The notes under the pieces are model-generated. The model saw nothing but the letters and a program-made list of their open reading frames with translations, did no database searches and had not been told where the DNA came from. Both the position numbers and the translations under genes were made by a program. Source: an uncultured Chitinophagaceae bacterium (GTDB lineage Bacteria > Bacteroidota > Bacteroidia > Chitinophagales > Chitinophagaceae). Taken from it: a stretch of DNA of 64,000 nucleotides. This document shows, piece by piece, positions 44,770-53,332 of the stretch. How positions within the stretch are numbered: position 1 is the stretch's first letter; each line of letters starts with the position of its first letter. The stretch is taken from contig CALMED010000002.1 of assembly GCA_937862815.1 (NCBI GenBank), forward strand, positions 558,001 through 622,000. Direction: 5' to 3'.

Positions 44770-47625
44770 ATGGCCACAGCAACGCAGCCTGCCACCGGCA
44801 GGAAGAAGGAGCAGCAACCCGATGCCATTCTCATCAAAGGAGCACGGGTACACAATCTGAAGGATATTAACGTTTCCATTCCCCGTAATCAACTGGTGGT
44901 GGTAACGGGTGTGTCGGGCTCCGGTAAATCTTCCCTCACCATTGACACGTTGTTTGCCGAAGGACAGCGCAGGTATGCTGAAAGTCTCAGTGCCTATGCC
45001 CGCCAGTTTCTCAACCGCATGAACAAGCCGGATGTGGATGTGATCAAAGGACTGTGTCCGGCCATTGCCATTGAACAGAAAGTCATAACCCGCACACCCC
45101 GCAGTACGGTGGGGAGCATGACGGAGATTTACGATTACCTGCGCCTGCTGTTTGCCCGCGTGGGATCCACCATTTCCCCGGTGAGCAGCCGGGAAGTGCA
45201 GAAAGACGATGTGACAACCGTGGTGGAGGCCATCCGTACGGCTGCCAGCGGTGATAAACTGGTATTGCTGGTACCGTTTCTGCAACACGAAAAACGCAAT
45301 AACCGGGAAGAAATGCAGCTGTTGCTGCAGAAAGGGTTCACCCGTTTGTACCGACGTCCGGAATCCCCGGGGAAAAAGAAATCCACCCCAGCCGGTGAAA
45401 TCCTGCGCGTGGAAGAACTGCAGGATCTGCCGGAAAAAGAAATTCGGTCAGCCCTGGCCGTTAGTGATGCCCAGGTGTTTGTGCTGGTGGATCGGTTTGT
45501 GGGCAAAGACGAATGGGACGAAGATGAACTGCACCGGGTGGCCGACAGTGTGGGCACAGCTTTTTATGAAGGTGAGGGCCTGGTTTTCCTGGAAATCAAC
45601 GGTAAAGAACTGCGTTCCTTTTCCGACCGGTTTGAGCTGGATGGTATCCGGTTTGAGGAACCGGTACCCAACCTGTTTTCTTTCAACAACCCGTATGGCG
45701 CCTGTCCCACCTGCGAGGGTTTCAGCCAGGTGCTGGGCGTGGACGCCGACCTTGTTATTCCCGATAAATCAGCCAGTGTGTATGAAGGCGCAGTGGCCCC
45801 GTGGAAGGGGGAGAAACTGGGCTGGTGGCGGGAGCAGTTTGTAAAGGCAGCTGCCAAAAACGGTTTCCCGGTACACAAGCCCGTGGCAGATCTTACCGCT
45901 GAACAATACCGCCAGTTATGGGGAGGAGTGGGAGCAGCTTATGGCATTGATGATTTTTTTAAAGAGGTGGAAGCCAATCTCTACAAAGTGCAGTACCGGG
46001 TGCTGCTGAGCCGTTACCGGGGCCGTACCACCTGTCCCGATTGCAAGGGTTACCGCCTGCGTAAAGAAGCCCTGTATGTGCAGGTGGGCGGCAAACACAT
46101 CGGTGAGCTGTGTGAGATGCCGGTGGCGGAACTCAAAGCCTGGTTCGACCGGCTGCAGCTGCGTCCGTTTCAGCAGGAAGTGGCCAAACGCATCCTGCTG
46201 GAGTTGAACCACCGGCTGCAGACCCTGCTGCACGTGGGGTTGGGCTATCTTACCCTCAGCCGCCTGGCTAATACCTTAAGTGGCGGGGAAAGCCAGCGCA
46301 TCCAGCTCACGCGCTGCCTGGGCAGTAATTTAACCGACAGTCTTTATATACTCGATGAGCCGTCTATTGGACTGCACCCCCGCGATACGGCCAACCTCAT
46401 CCGCGTGCTCAAAGAGTTGCGGGACCTCGGTAATACGGTGGTAGTGGTGGAACACGATGAAATGATGATGCGGGAGGCGGATCATATCATTGACATGGGC
46501 CCCCTGGCCAGCCACCTGGGTGGTGAAGTGATTGCCACCGGCACTGCAGCTGACCTGTGCAGGCAGGAGAAAAGTCTCACCGGCCGTTACCTCTCGGGTC
46601 AACTCCGGGTGGCCGAATTTGGCAAGCCCCGAAACTGGAACCGCAGCATTGTGGTGGAAGGCGCCCGGCAGCACAACCTGAAAAATATCACGGTGGAGTT
46701 TCCGCTCAACGTGCTGTGCGTGGTGAGCGGCGTGAGCGGCAGCGGGAAAACCACACTGGTAAAAAACATTCTGTACCCGGCCCTGCAAAAACTGAAAGGA
46801 GAGTTTTCGGAACGGCCGGGTATGCACAAGCAACTCCGCGGCGACCTGGACGCCATTGCCCAGGTGGAACTGGTGGATCAGAATCCCATCGGTAAAAGCA
46901 GCCGCAGCAATCCTGTAACCTACATCAAGGCCTACGACGAAATACGCGATCTGTTTTCCCGGCAGTCACTCAGTAAGATCCGTGGCTTTCAGCCCCGCCA
47001 TTTTTCGTTTAATGTAGACGGCGGGCGTTGCGACGCCTGCAAGGGCGAAGGCGAACAGGTGGTGGAAATGCAGTTCCTGGCCGATGTACATCTCACCTGC
47101 GATGTGTGCGGCGGCAAACGCTTCAAGGAAGAAGTGCTGGAAGTGCAGTACAACGGTAAAAGTATTTATGAAGTACTGGAGATGAGCGTGGACGTAGCGC
47201 TCGACTTTTTCCGCAACGAGCAGGACCTGGTGAAAAAGCTGATGCCGCTGGGTGATGTGGGGCTGGGTTATGTGAAGCTGGGGCAGAGCAGTGATACCCT
47301 TAGCGGCGGGGAAGCCCAGCGGGTAAAGCTGGCCTCCTTCCTGGGGAGAGGCAACGGGCAGGGAAACATCCTGTTCATTTTTGACGAACCCACAACGGGC
47401 TTGCACTTTCACGATATCAGCAAGCTGCTCCGCAGTTTTCATGCGCTGATTGAAAAAGGGCACTCGGTGTTGGTGATTGAACATAATACCGATGTGATCC
47501 GGCGGGCCGACTGGCTCATTGACCTGGGACCGGAAGCCGGTGCGGCCGGTGGTCGGCTGGTGTATGCCGGTCAACCCTCTGGTATTGCTGCAGCCGGCGA
47601 AAGCCGTACAGCTCCATATCTCTGA
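44770..47625 (+). CDS. uvrA: Excinuclease ABC subunit A
   Basis: 951 aa from the ATG at 44770. A GTG nine codons earlier is possible, but the shorter start fits the family. Two ABC ATPase halves: first P-loop GVSGSGKSS with an LSGGESQRIQL signature, second P-loop GVSGSGKTT with LSGGEAQRVKL. Zinc-binding CxxC pairs are visible (CPTCEGF, CPDCKGYRL, CDACKGEGEQ, CDVCGGKRF). It recognises DNA damage in nucleotide excision repair. uvrB and uvrC are not in the window. Confidence 0.98.
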   Translation: MATATQPATGRKKEQQPDAILIKGARVHNLKDINVSIPRNQLVVVTGVSGSGKSSLTIDTLFAEGQRRYAESLSAYARQFLNRMNKPDVDVIKGLCPAIAIEQKVITRTPRSTVGSMTEIYDYLRLLFARVGSTISPVSSREVQKDDVTTVVEAIRTAASGDKLVLLVPFLQHEKRNNREEMQLLLQKGFTRLYRRPESPGKKKSTPAGEILRVEELQDLPEKEIRSALAVSDAQVFVLVDRFVGKDEWDEDELHRVADSVGTAFYEGEGLVFLEINGKELRSFSDRFELDGIRFEEPVPNLFSFNNPYGACPTCEGFSQVLGVDADLVIPDKSASVYEGAVAPWKGEKLGWWREQFVKAAAKNGFPVHKPVADLTAEQYRQLWGGVGAAYGIDDFFKEVEANLYKVQYRVLLSRYRGRTTCPDCKGYRLRKEALYVQVGGKHIGELCEMPVAELKAWFDRLQLRPFQQEVAKRILLELNHRLQTLLHVGLGYLTLSRLANTLSGGESQRIQLTRCLGSNLTDSLYILDEPSIGLHPRDTANLIRVLKELRDLGNTVVVVEHDEMMMREADHIIDMGPLASHLGGEVIATGTAADLCRQEKSLTGRYLSGQLRVAEFGKPRNWNRSIVVEGARQHNLKNITVEFPLNVLCVVSGVSGSGKTTLVKNILYPALQKLKGEFSERPGMHKQLRGDLDAIAQVELVDQNPIGKSSRSNPVTYIKAYDEIRDLFSRQSLSKIRGFQPRHFSFNVDGGRCDACKGEGEQVVEMQFLADVHLTCDVCGGKRFKEEVLEVQYNGKSIYEVLEMSVDVALDFFRNEQDLVKKLMPLGDVGLGYVKLGQSSDTLSGGEAQRVKLASFLGRGNGQGNILFIFDEPTTGLHFHDISKLLRSFHALIEKGHSVLVIEHNTDVIRRADWLIDLGPEAGAAGGRLVYAGQPSGIAAAGESRTAPYL

Positions 47626-47833
47626 AAAGAATTCGTAGTTTCACGATATATCTGTTGGGGCTTCTACGATAAATCCGTAAAGATTGTTGATATAAGTCAA
47701 TAATCGTCTACAGGTTTTCATGTGAATGGTTGATAAAGGTATTTTTACAAAGACTAAGTGTTTTATGGAAGTAGCATCCTGTAACACACTTAGCGGAAAT
47801 ACCAAATCCATTGAAAACCAAATCCGGTATCGT

Positions 47834-50233
47834 ATGAAGCGCTGCTTCACCCTGCTTATTTGTTTCCTTTTTACTGGCAGTATTTCCAATCGGGCCTGGT
47901 CGCAAACGACCTATTATTCCACCGGTGTTACCAATTTCAATACGCTCAGTGGCTGGACCCTCAATCCCGACGGTACCGGCGGCAGCCCTTCTTCGTTGAA
48001 TAACAACGTGCGGCTGGTCGTACAAAACGGACACACAAAAAATACGTCCGCCTCGGTTTCCATCAACCGCCTCACCATCCAGGCTGGTGGTACCGTTACC
48101 GCCAATCATGGCATCACCCTCGGCGGCACGAATCCCCGTTTTGTGATAGAAAACAGCGGTACGTACATTCACAACAACAACGCCAACGTTTCCAATACGA
48201 TTTTCAACGGGGTGGAGGAATTTGGTGGTAGCAGTACCTTCCGTGTTCAAAACTGGCAGTCCACCGGAACATCCCTTACCCCTGCCGCTCTTACCCGGGC
48301 GGTAACATCCCCGGTGGATGGCAATAATTATTTTTTCGGGAACCTTGAAATCAACTGGCCCGGCAGTGGCAACTGGAACCAGAACTGGCCGTCTTTTCCC
48401 ACGCCCACCTACCTGGCCGCCGGTAATTTTTCCATTCTGTCGGTAGGTGATTTCCGTTTCAGCCAGGCAATCAATGCCCAACCCGATGTGTATGTGGCGG
48501 GGAATTTTCTGATGAACAGTACGGGTTCCGGTAACAACACCCTTAATTTCTCCAGCGGCAACAGCAGCATCGGTTACCTGAATGTGAACGGTAACGTTTC
48601 CCATGCCAACGGGATTATCACCGCCAGTTCCGCTTCTTCATTTGGTTATATCTGGACCTATGGCAATTCGGGTGCTTCCTGGAATTTTTCGGGCGGTAGC
48701 CGGGTGCGGGTTGCCTACTTCCTGGACGGCAACAAAAATATTACACTGCAATCGAACCTGAATCTCGGAACGGGGTTGATCGGTGCGCAGATGGTGATCA
48801 CCGCACCGGTGACGCTTGACCTGCAACAGTACACCATCAGCGATGTAACAAGCGGGGCCTATATCTCCAGCTCCGGTACCATCCGTACGGCCCATCCGCT
48901 CGGGTTGTGGAGCACGGGACAAACCAACCGCGCCATCAGCAATGCCAACAGTTTCCATGTTCGCCTCCAGGCGGGGTCCACGGTGGAATACGCCGGTGGT
49001 GCCGGCCAGGTGGTTTCATCATTGGTGAGTAATACGGCGCCGTTCGACCGCTATGAAAACATTCGCTTCACCGGTGGTGCGGCCCGATCGCTGGAAGGAA
49101 GTGTGACGGTGAACGGTAATGTTGATTTCAGCAGTCCGGGTAATTACCTGGATGTGGCTGCGCATACGGTAACGCTTTCGTCCGGTGCTTCTGTTTCCAA
49201 TGCCGGCGCGTCTGCCTATTTCCGGGTGCTTCCCACTTCCAATACCAATGGCCGGCTTCGCTGGAACGGATTGCCGGCAGCAGCCCGCGTATTTCCTGTT
49301 GGTTCGGCTACTCATTATCTCCCGGTGACTGTTACACCCGCAACGGCCGGTTCCGATTTTTCCGTTTCCGTATTCCGCGGTACCACCACCAACGGCTTGC
49401 CGGGTGGTCCGGCATTTGACAACCGTACCTTCCAGGTAGACGCGGTGTGGCAGGTTGACCGGGCGGCCGGAACCGCTCCGGCGGCAATACGACTCGATTG
49501 GTTCAGTAATGCACTGGAAGGAAACAATTTCACCACCCGCACCAATGCGCAGATCGGCATCTGGCGGAACGATGCCGGCAGTTGGTTACTCACCCCACCG
49601 GGTAATTTCGCCAACGATAACTTGTTGAATTTTTCTTCCACCGCCGGAACGATTGCATCTTTTGGTGCAGCCGGTACCGGCATGGCGTACGTCGTAAGCA
49701 ATGTGAACGTGCTGCCGGGCCGCCTGCTTTCATTCAGTGGCAGGACCCTCGGCACCGGCAACCAACTCCGCTGGGAAGTGGCCGACCCGGCACTGTTCAG
49801 CCGTTTTGAGCCCGAATGGAGTACAGACGGGCGGAACTTTCAGCCCCTGGGCAGCCTGCCAACTGCCCCCCGGGCGGTGTACGAAGCCATTCACCCGGCA
49901 CCGCCGGCCCGAACCATTTATTACCGGCTGAAGATGTCAGGATTAATGGGGGATGCAACGTACAGCCACCTCATAACCGTAACGAATGGAAGCGCGGCCA
50001 CCCTTGTTTTACTGGAAAACCCGGCGCGGGACAGGCTCTTGCTCCGTCTCCCCGCTGCATCGCAAACCCTTTACCAGGTGCTGGATCTGCAAGGCAGGGT
50101 GCATAAAAACGGCCGGCTGCAGGAGCAGGGATTGCAGGCAACCATTGGGTTGGAAGGGCTTGCTGCCGGCCGGTACTACCTGCGGATTATACAGGGAAGC
50201 GCTCAAACCACGGTACCGTTTATCAAGCTATAA
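47834..50233 (+). CDS. Secreted repeat-type protein with C-terminal T9SS type A sorting domain
   Basis: 799 aa from the ATG at 47834 (MKRCFTLLICFLFTGSISNRAWSQ, a signal peptide). A longer frame from 47726 adds residues ahead of it. The body is rich in Asn, Gly, Ser and Thr with repeated short beta-strand patterns (RLVVQNGHTKNTSASVSINRLTIQAGGTV), suggesting a beta-helix, followed by a region shared with the 1457-aa protein below (NGRLRWNGLPAAARVFPVGSATHYLPVTV) and a C-terminal sorting domain (VLLENPARDRLLLRLP ... AAGRYYLRIIQG). Probably surface exposed; function unknown. Confidence 0.85.
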   Translation: MKRCFTLLICFLFTGSISNRAWSQTTYYSTGVTNFNTLSGWTLNPDGTGGSPSSLNNNVRLVVQNGHTKNTSASVSINRLTIQAGGTVTANHGITLGGTNPRFVIENSGTYIHNNNANVSNTIFNGVEEFGGSSTFRVQNWQSTGTSLTPAALTRAVTSPVDGNNYFFGNLEINWPGSGNWNQNWPSFPTPTYLAAGNFSILSVGDFRFSQAINAQPDVYVAGNFLMNSTGSGNNTLNFSSGNSSIGYLNVNGNVSHANGIITASSASSFGYIWTYGNSGASWNFSGGSRVRVAYFLDGNKNITLQSNLNLGTGLIGAQMVITAPVTLDLQQYTISDVTSGAYISSSGTIRTAHPLGLWSTGQTNRAISNANSFHVRLQAGSTVEYAGGAGQVVSSLVSNTAPFDRYENIRFTGGAARSLEGSVTVNGNVDFSSPGNYLDVAAHTVTLSSGASVSNAGASAYFRVLPTSNTNGRLRWNGLPAAARVFPVGSATHYLPVTVTPATAGSDFSVSVFRGTTTNGLPGGPAFDNRTFQVDAVWQVDRAAGTAPAAIRLDWFSNALEGNNFTTRTNAQIGIWRNDAGSWLLTPPGNFANDNLLNFSSTAGTIASFGAAGTGMAYVVSNVNVLPGRLLSFSGRTLGTGNQLRWEVADPALFSRFEPEWSTDGRNFQPLGSLPTAPRAVYEAIHPAPPARTIYYRLKMSGLMGDATYSHLITVTNGSAATLVLLENPARDRLLLRLPAASQTLYQVLDLQGRVHKNGRLQEQGLQATIGLEGLAAGRYYLRIIQGSAQTTVPFIKL

Positions 50234-50311
50234 CTAGTTATAAATCAATAAATAATCACATGTTTTATGTGCGCTGGCCACGTTAATCGTTCAGATTTTT
50301 TTATCAAACAC

Positions 50312-50342
50312 TTGCAAATCTCATAAACACAGGTTATTTTTG
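50312..50342 (+). promoter_or_regulatory. Promoter of the first paired T9SS gene
   Basis: TTG at 50312-50314, 20-base spacer, TATTTTTG at 50335-50342: a full match to the Bacteroidota consensus. It implies a 5' leader of about 140 bases before the start at 50486. Confidence 0.7.
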
Positions 50343-50485
50343 AGGCACCTTCTCATATTTAATATCCTCTGAAGTCCGTACCGTCAATACTTTTTCAAGT
50401 CAGGACAGATCCTAATCCCTGTTAAGAGCCGTACATCCATGTTCTATGGTGCAAACCTCACCTTTTGTAACCATAAACTCATGTC

Positions 50486-51715
50486 ATGCGCAAACTTTTA
50501 CTTTCTGCTCTTTCGCTGGTTCTTGCCGGTATGTCGGGAACCGCACAAACCAATTTTGAAGGATTTGAATCCGCTTCATTTGCAACCGTTGCTGCAGGTG
50601 GATTTGGATTTACGGTAACTGGTTCCGGGGGTACGGCCGGGAGAATTACAGGTAACACCACTGCTGCATCAAGGCCTTCTAATGTGCCATTTGCCGCCAG
50701 CGGCACAGCGGCCTTCCGGGTTACCAATACAGTTCGTACACTTACATCCGGTGACATATCAACGATCGGTTCTTCTTTTGTAGCACTCCGCTTGAGGGTT
50801 AAGGCTGTTTCAATTGGTTCCGACAACGATGGACCGGATAACGGAGATTTTATCCGTGTTCGTATCAGCCCCAACGGGGGAACTACATGGTACACACGGC
50901 TTTTCATACGCGGCAGTGCTTCCGGTTCGGATAACTGGTGGCCTTATTCTTCGTCCGTTATTGCTAATGCAACTTATGCAACAAATAATACGGCTACCAC
51001 TGTAAATGGTAATGCTTCCAACAATACCGGTCCCAGCACAGCCATTATCCGTGGTTTACCCATCACATCTAACCTGCGCATTGAAATACAAATGGACGTA
51101 AATACGAGTGATGAAGCATGGGTGATTGATGATGTAGAGTTAATCCGTTCAACTCTGGGTCCCCTGCCGGTAAACTTCGCCAACGTAAGCGCCAAAGCCC
51201 TGGCATCGAATGTGGAAGTGAAGTGGAGCAACCTCACCGAGAGCGATATCAGCCACTACAACGTGGAGCGCAGCAGCGACGGACAGAACTTTAAAGTGAT
51301 CGGTACCATCCAGCCGCGTGCCAACGATTTCAGCAGCCAGAACTATACGTTCGTGGATCCGGCACCGGAAAAGACCAACTTCTACCGCATCAAGGCGGTT
51401 GAGTTCAACGCCACCACCAAGTCCAGCGTGATCCTGCGGGTGAGCAGCGAGTTTAAGAAAAAGGACTTCCACGTATATCCCAACCCTGTGCAGGGTGGTG
51501 TATTCACCCTGCAGGCGGGCGATGTACAGCCGGGGATGTACTTCCTGCAGTTGTTCAGCAACAACGGGCAGCGGGTGTTCAGCCGCAGCCTGCAATTCCA
51601 GGGTGGCGCAGTGAGCCAGAGCCTGGAACTGCCGCAGGGCCTCAAGCCGGGTATGTACCTGTTGCAGGTTGACGGTAACGGAACCCGGTCCACCACTACG
51701 CTCTTCATACAATAA
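50486..51715 (+). CDS. T9SS type A secreted protein, copy 1 of a pair
   Basis: 409 aa. Signal peptide MRKLLLSALSLVLAGMSGTAQ, an N-terminal domain of about 200 residues (TNFEGFESASFATVAAGGFGF ... WVIDDVELI, probably a jelly-roll fold), a fibronectin-like segment (LPVNFANVSAKALASNVEVKW), and a C-terminal T9SS type A sorting domain (VYPNPVQGG ... GMYLLQVDGNG). Nearly identical to the next gene from base 51158 onward, although the N-terminal domains have diverged. Function unknown; likely a surface-attached binding protein. Confidence 0.88.
   Translation: MRKLLLSALSLVLAGMSGTAQTNFEGFESASFATVAAGGFGFTVTGSGGTAGRITGNTTAASRPSNVPFAASGTAAFRVTNTVRTLTSGDISTIGSSFVALRLRVKAVSIGSDNDGPDNGDFIRVRISPNGGTTWYTRLFIRGSASGSDNWWPYSSSVIANATYATNNTATTVNGNASNNTGPSTAIIRGLPITSNLRIEIQMDVNTSDEAWVIDDVELIRSTLGPLPVNFANVSAKALASNVEVKWSNLTESDISHYNVERSSDGQNFKVIGTIQPRANDFSSQNYTFVDPAPEKTNFYRIKAVEFNATTKSSVILRVSSEFKKKDFHVYPNPVQGGVFTLQAGDVQPGMYFLQLFSNNGQRVFSRSLQFQGGAVSQSLELPQGLKPGMYLLQVDGNGTRSTTTLFIQ
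51263..51587 (+). repeat. 325-base segment identical in copies 1 and 2 (copy in gene 1)
   Basis: Bases 51263-51587 match 52672-52996 without a difference, inside a gap-free homologous block 51158-51715 / 52567-53124. The flanks of the identical core carry scattered, mostly synonymous differences. Confidence 0.9.
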
Positions 51716-51725
51716 TTTTTAGCAG

Positions 51726-51761
51726 GCGGGACTGCCGGATTAGAACGGCAGTCCCGCTTTT
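51726..51761 (+). terminator. Terminator after copy 1
   Basis: 12-bp perfect stem GCGGGACTGCCG/CGGCAGTCCCGC (51726-51737 and 51746-51757) with an 8-base loop and a T-rich tail. Confidence 0.9.
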
Positions 51762-51888
51762 CTTCTTACTATCCGTAATCCATCTTCTCCGTAAAAACCA
51801 GTTGTAGTTGACGCTTTTGTGTTTTTCCTGCGTTACCCTGTCGCCTTCATGGCGCATGACTCTTTCCTGAAATGTGAAAACAAGAATT

Positions 51889-53124
51889 ATGAAAAAGATA
51901 TTATTTCTGGCTCTCTTCATTACTGGCACCACACTGACTGGCAATGCGCAAACCAATTTTGAAGGGTTTGAAAATGCTTCTTTTGCAACGGTAGCCTCCG
52001 GTGGCTTTGGATTTACACAAAGTGGCGCTTCCATCATTGCTACACGCGGACGAATCACTGGATCCACAGGTTTCAGCGACAGGCCAGCAAGTATTAATTA
52101 TGCTGCAACCGGATCAGGGGCATATGCCGTTTCGTGGGGTGATGCTACCCTTACCTCTGCCGATCTTTCAACAGTTGGAGCCACTTTTGTAGCCTTGCGC
52201 TTCCGGCTGATGGCTGTTTCTCTCTTGTTTCCGACCGATGGTGTAGATGCTGCAGATTACGTTCGGGTGAGTATAAGTCCCAACGGCGGTACCACCTGGT
52301 GGAATACGTTGGAGGTCAGGGGCAACGATGATAATTGGTGGAGCTATGCAGCAACCGGCATCGCCCAGGGAAATTATGACGGCGATAATTCACCTACCGT
52401 TATCAGCGCCTCAGGGACAGCCAACAGTTCAACTCATCCCTCAACAGTTATTGTAAGGGGATTGCCCACGGGCATCACCAATCTTCGCGTGCGGATTGAG
52501 TTAGTAAATTCCGGAATTTTTGAACGCTGGGTAATTGACAATGTGGAACTGATCCGCACTTCCGGCGGTCCCCTGCCGGTAAACTTCGCCAACGTAAGCG
52601 CCAAAGCCCTTGCATCCAACGTGGAAGTAAAGTGGAGCAATCTCACCGAAAGTGACATCAGCCACTACAATGTGGAGCGCAGCAGCGACGGACAGAACTT
52701 TAAAGTGATCGGTACCATCCAGCCGCGTGCCAACGATTTCAGCAGCCAGAACTATACGTTCGTGGATCCGGCACCGGAAAAGACCAACTTCTACCGCATC
52801 AAGGCGGTTGAGTTCAACGCCACCACCAAGTCCAGCGTGATCCTGCGGGTGAGCAGCGAGTTTAAGAAAAAGGACTTCCACGTATATCCCAACCCTGTGC
52901 AGGGTGGTGTATTCACCCTGCAGGCGGGCGATGTACAGCCGGGGATGTACTTCCTGCAGTTGTTCAGCAACAACGGGCAGCGGGTGTTCAGCCGCAACCT
53001 GCAGTTCCAGGGCGGCGCAGTGAGCCAGAGCCTGGAACTCCCTGGCGGACTCAAGCCGGGCATGTACCTGTTGCAGGTTGACGGTAACGGAACCCGTTCC
53101 ACCACCACGCTCTTTATTCAGTAA
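51889..53124 (+). CDS. T9SS type A secreted protein, copy 2 of a pair
   Basis: 411 aa from the ATG at 51889 (MKKILFLALFITGTTLTGNAQ, signal peptide). Same architecture as copy 1: N-terminal domain beginning TNFEGFENASFATVASGGFGF, fibronectin-like segment, T9SS type A C-terminal domain. The 3' part aligns without gaps to copy 1 at an offset of 1409 bases. Each copy has its own terminator, so they are probably transcribed separately. Function unknown. Confidence 0.88.
   Translation: MKKILFLALFITGTTLTGNAQTNFEGFENASFATVASGGFGFTQSGASIIATRGRITGSTGFSDRPASINYAATGSGAYAVSWGDATLTSADLSTVGATFVALRFRLMAVSLLFPTDGVDAADYVRVSISPNGGTTWWNTLEVRGNDDNWWSYAATGIAQGNYDGDNSPTVISASGTANSSTHPSTVIVRGLPTGITNLRVRIELVNSGIFERWVIDNVELIRTSGGPLPVNFANVSAKALASNVEVKWSNLTESDISHYNVERSSDGQNFKVIGTIQPRANDFSSQNYTFVDPAPEKTNFYRIKAVEFNATTKSSVILRVSSEFKKKDFHVYPNPVQGGVFTLQAGDVQPGMYFLQLFSNNGQRVFSRNLQFQGGAVSQSLELPGGLKPGMYLLQVDGNGTRSTTTLFIQ
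52672..52996 (+). repeat. 325-base segment identical in copies 1 and 2 (copy in gene 2)
   Basis: Second copy of the segment at 51263-51587. It encodes the end of the fibronectin-like segment and most of the T9SS sorting domain. Confidence 0.9.
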
Positions 53125-53149
53125 GTATAAAGTGTAAGCATGATTCAAT

Positions 53150-53176
53150 CGGGACCTGTTCAGGTCCCGGTTTTTT
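53150..53176 (+). terminator. Terminator after copy 2
   Basis: 9-bp stem CGGGACCTG/CAGGTCCCG with a 2-base loop, followed by G and six T. Confidence 0.85.
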
Positions 53177-53332
53177 CTGATCTCCGTCATTGTTTGGGCA
53201 GAGCAAGAAAACTTATTTTGGCTTTTCCTCTGGCTCCGCAAACGCAGCAGAACATTTCCGTAAAAATCCACTCCTCTGAAAACCGGTTGAATCACATATC
53301 CGGTAAAGCCTTGTTGTTCTATTACCCGTAAC

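Noticed and set aside
51263..52996. Identical 325-base segments considered as insertion-sequence ends or an integrated element
   Set aside because: They are in-frame parts of two homologous genes with gap-free flanking homology; no transposase or terminal inverted repeats.
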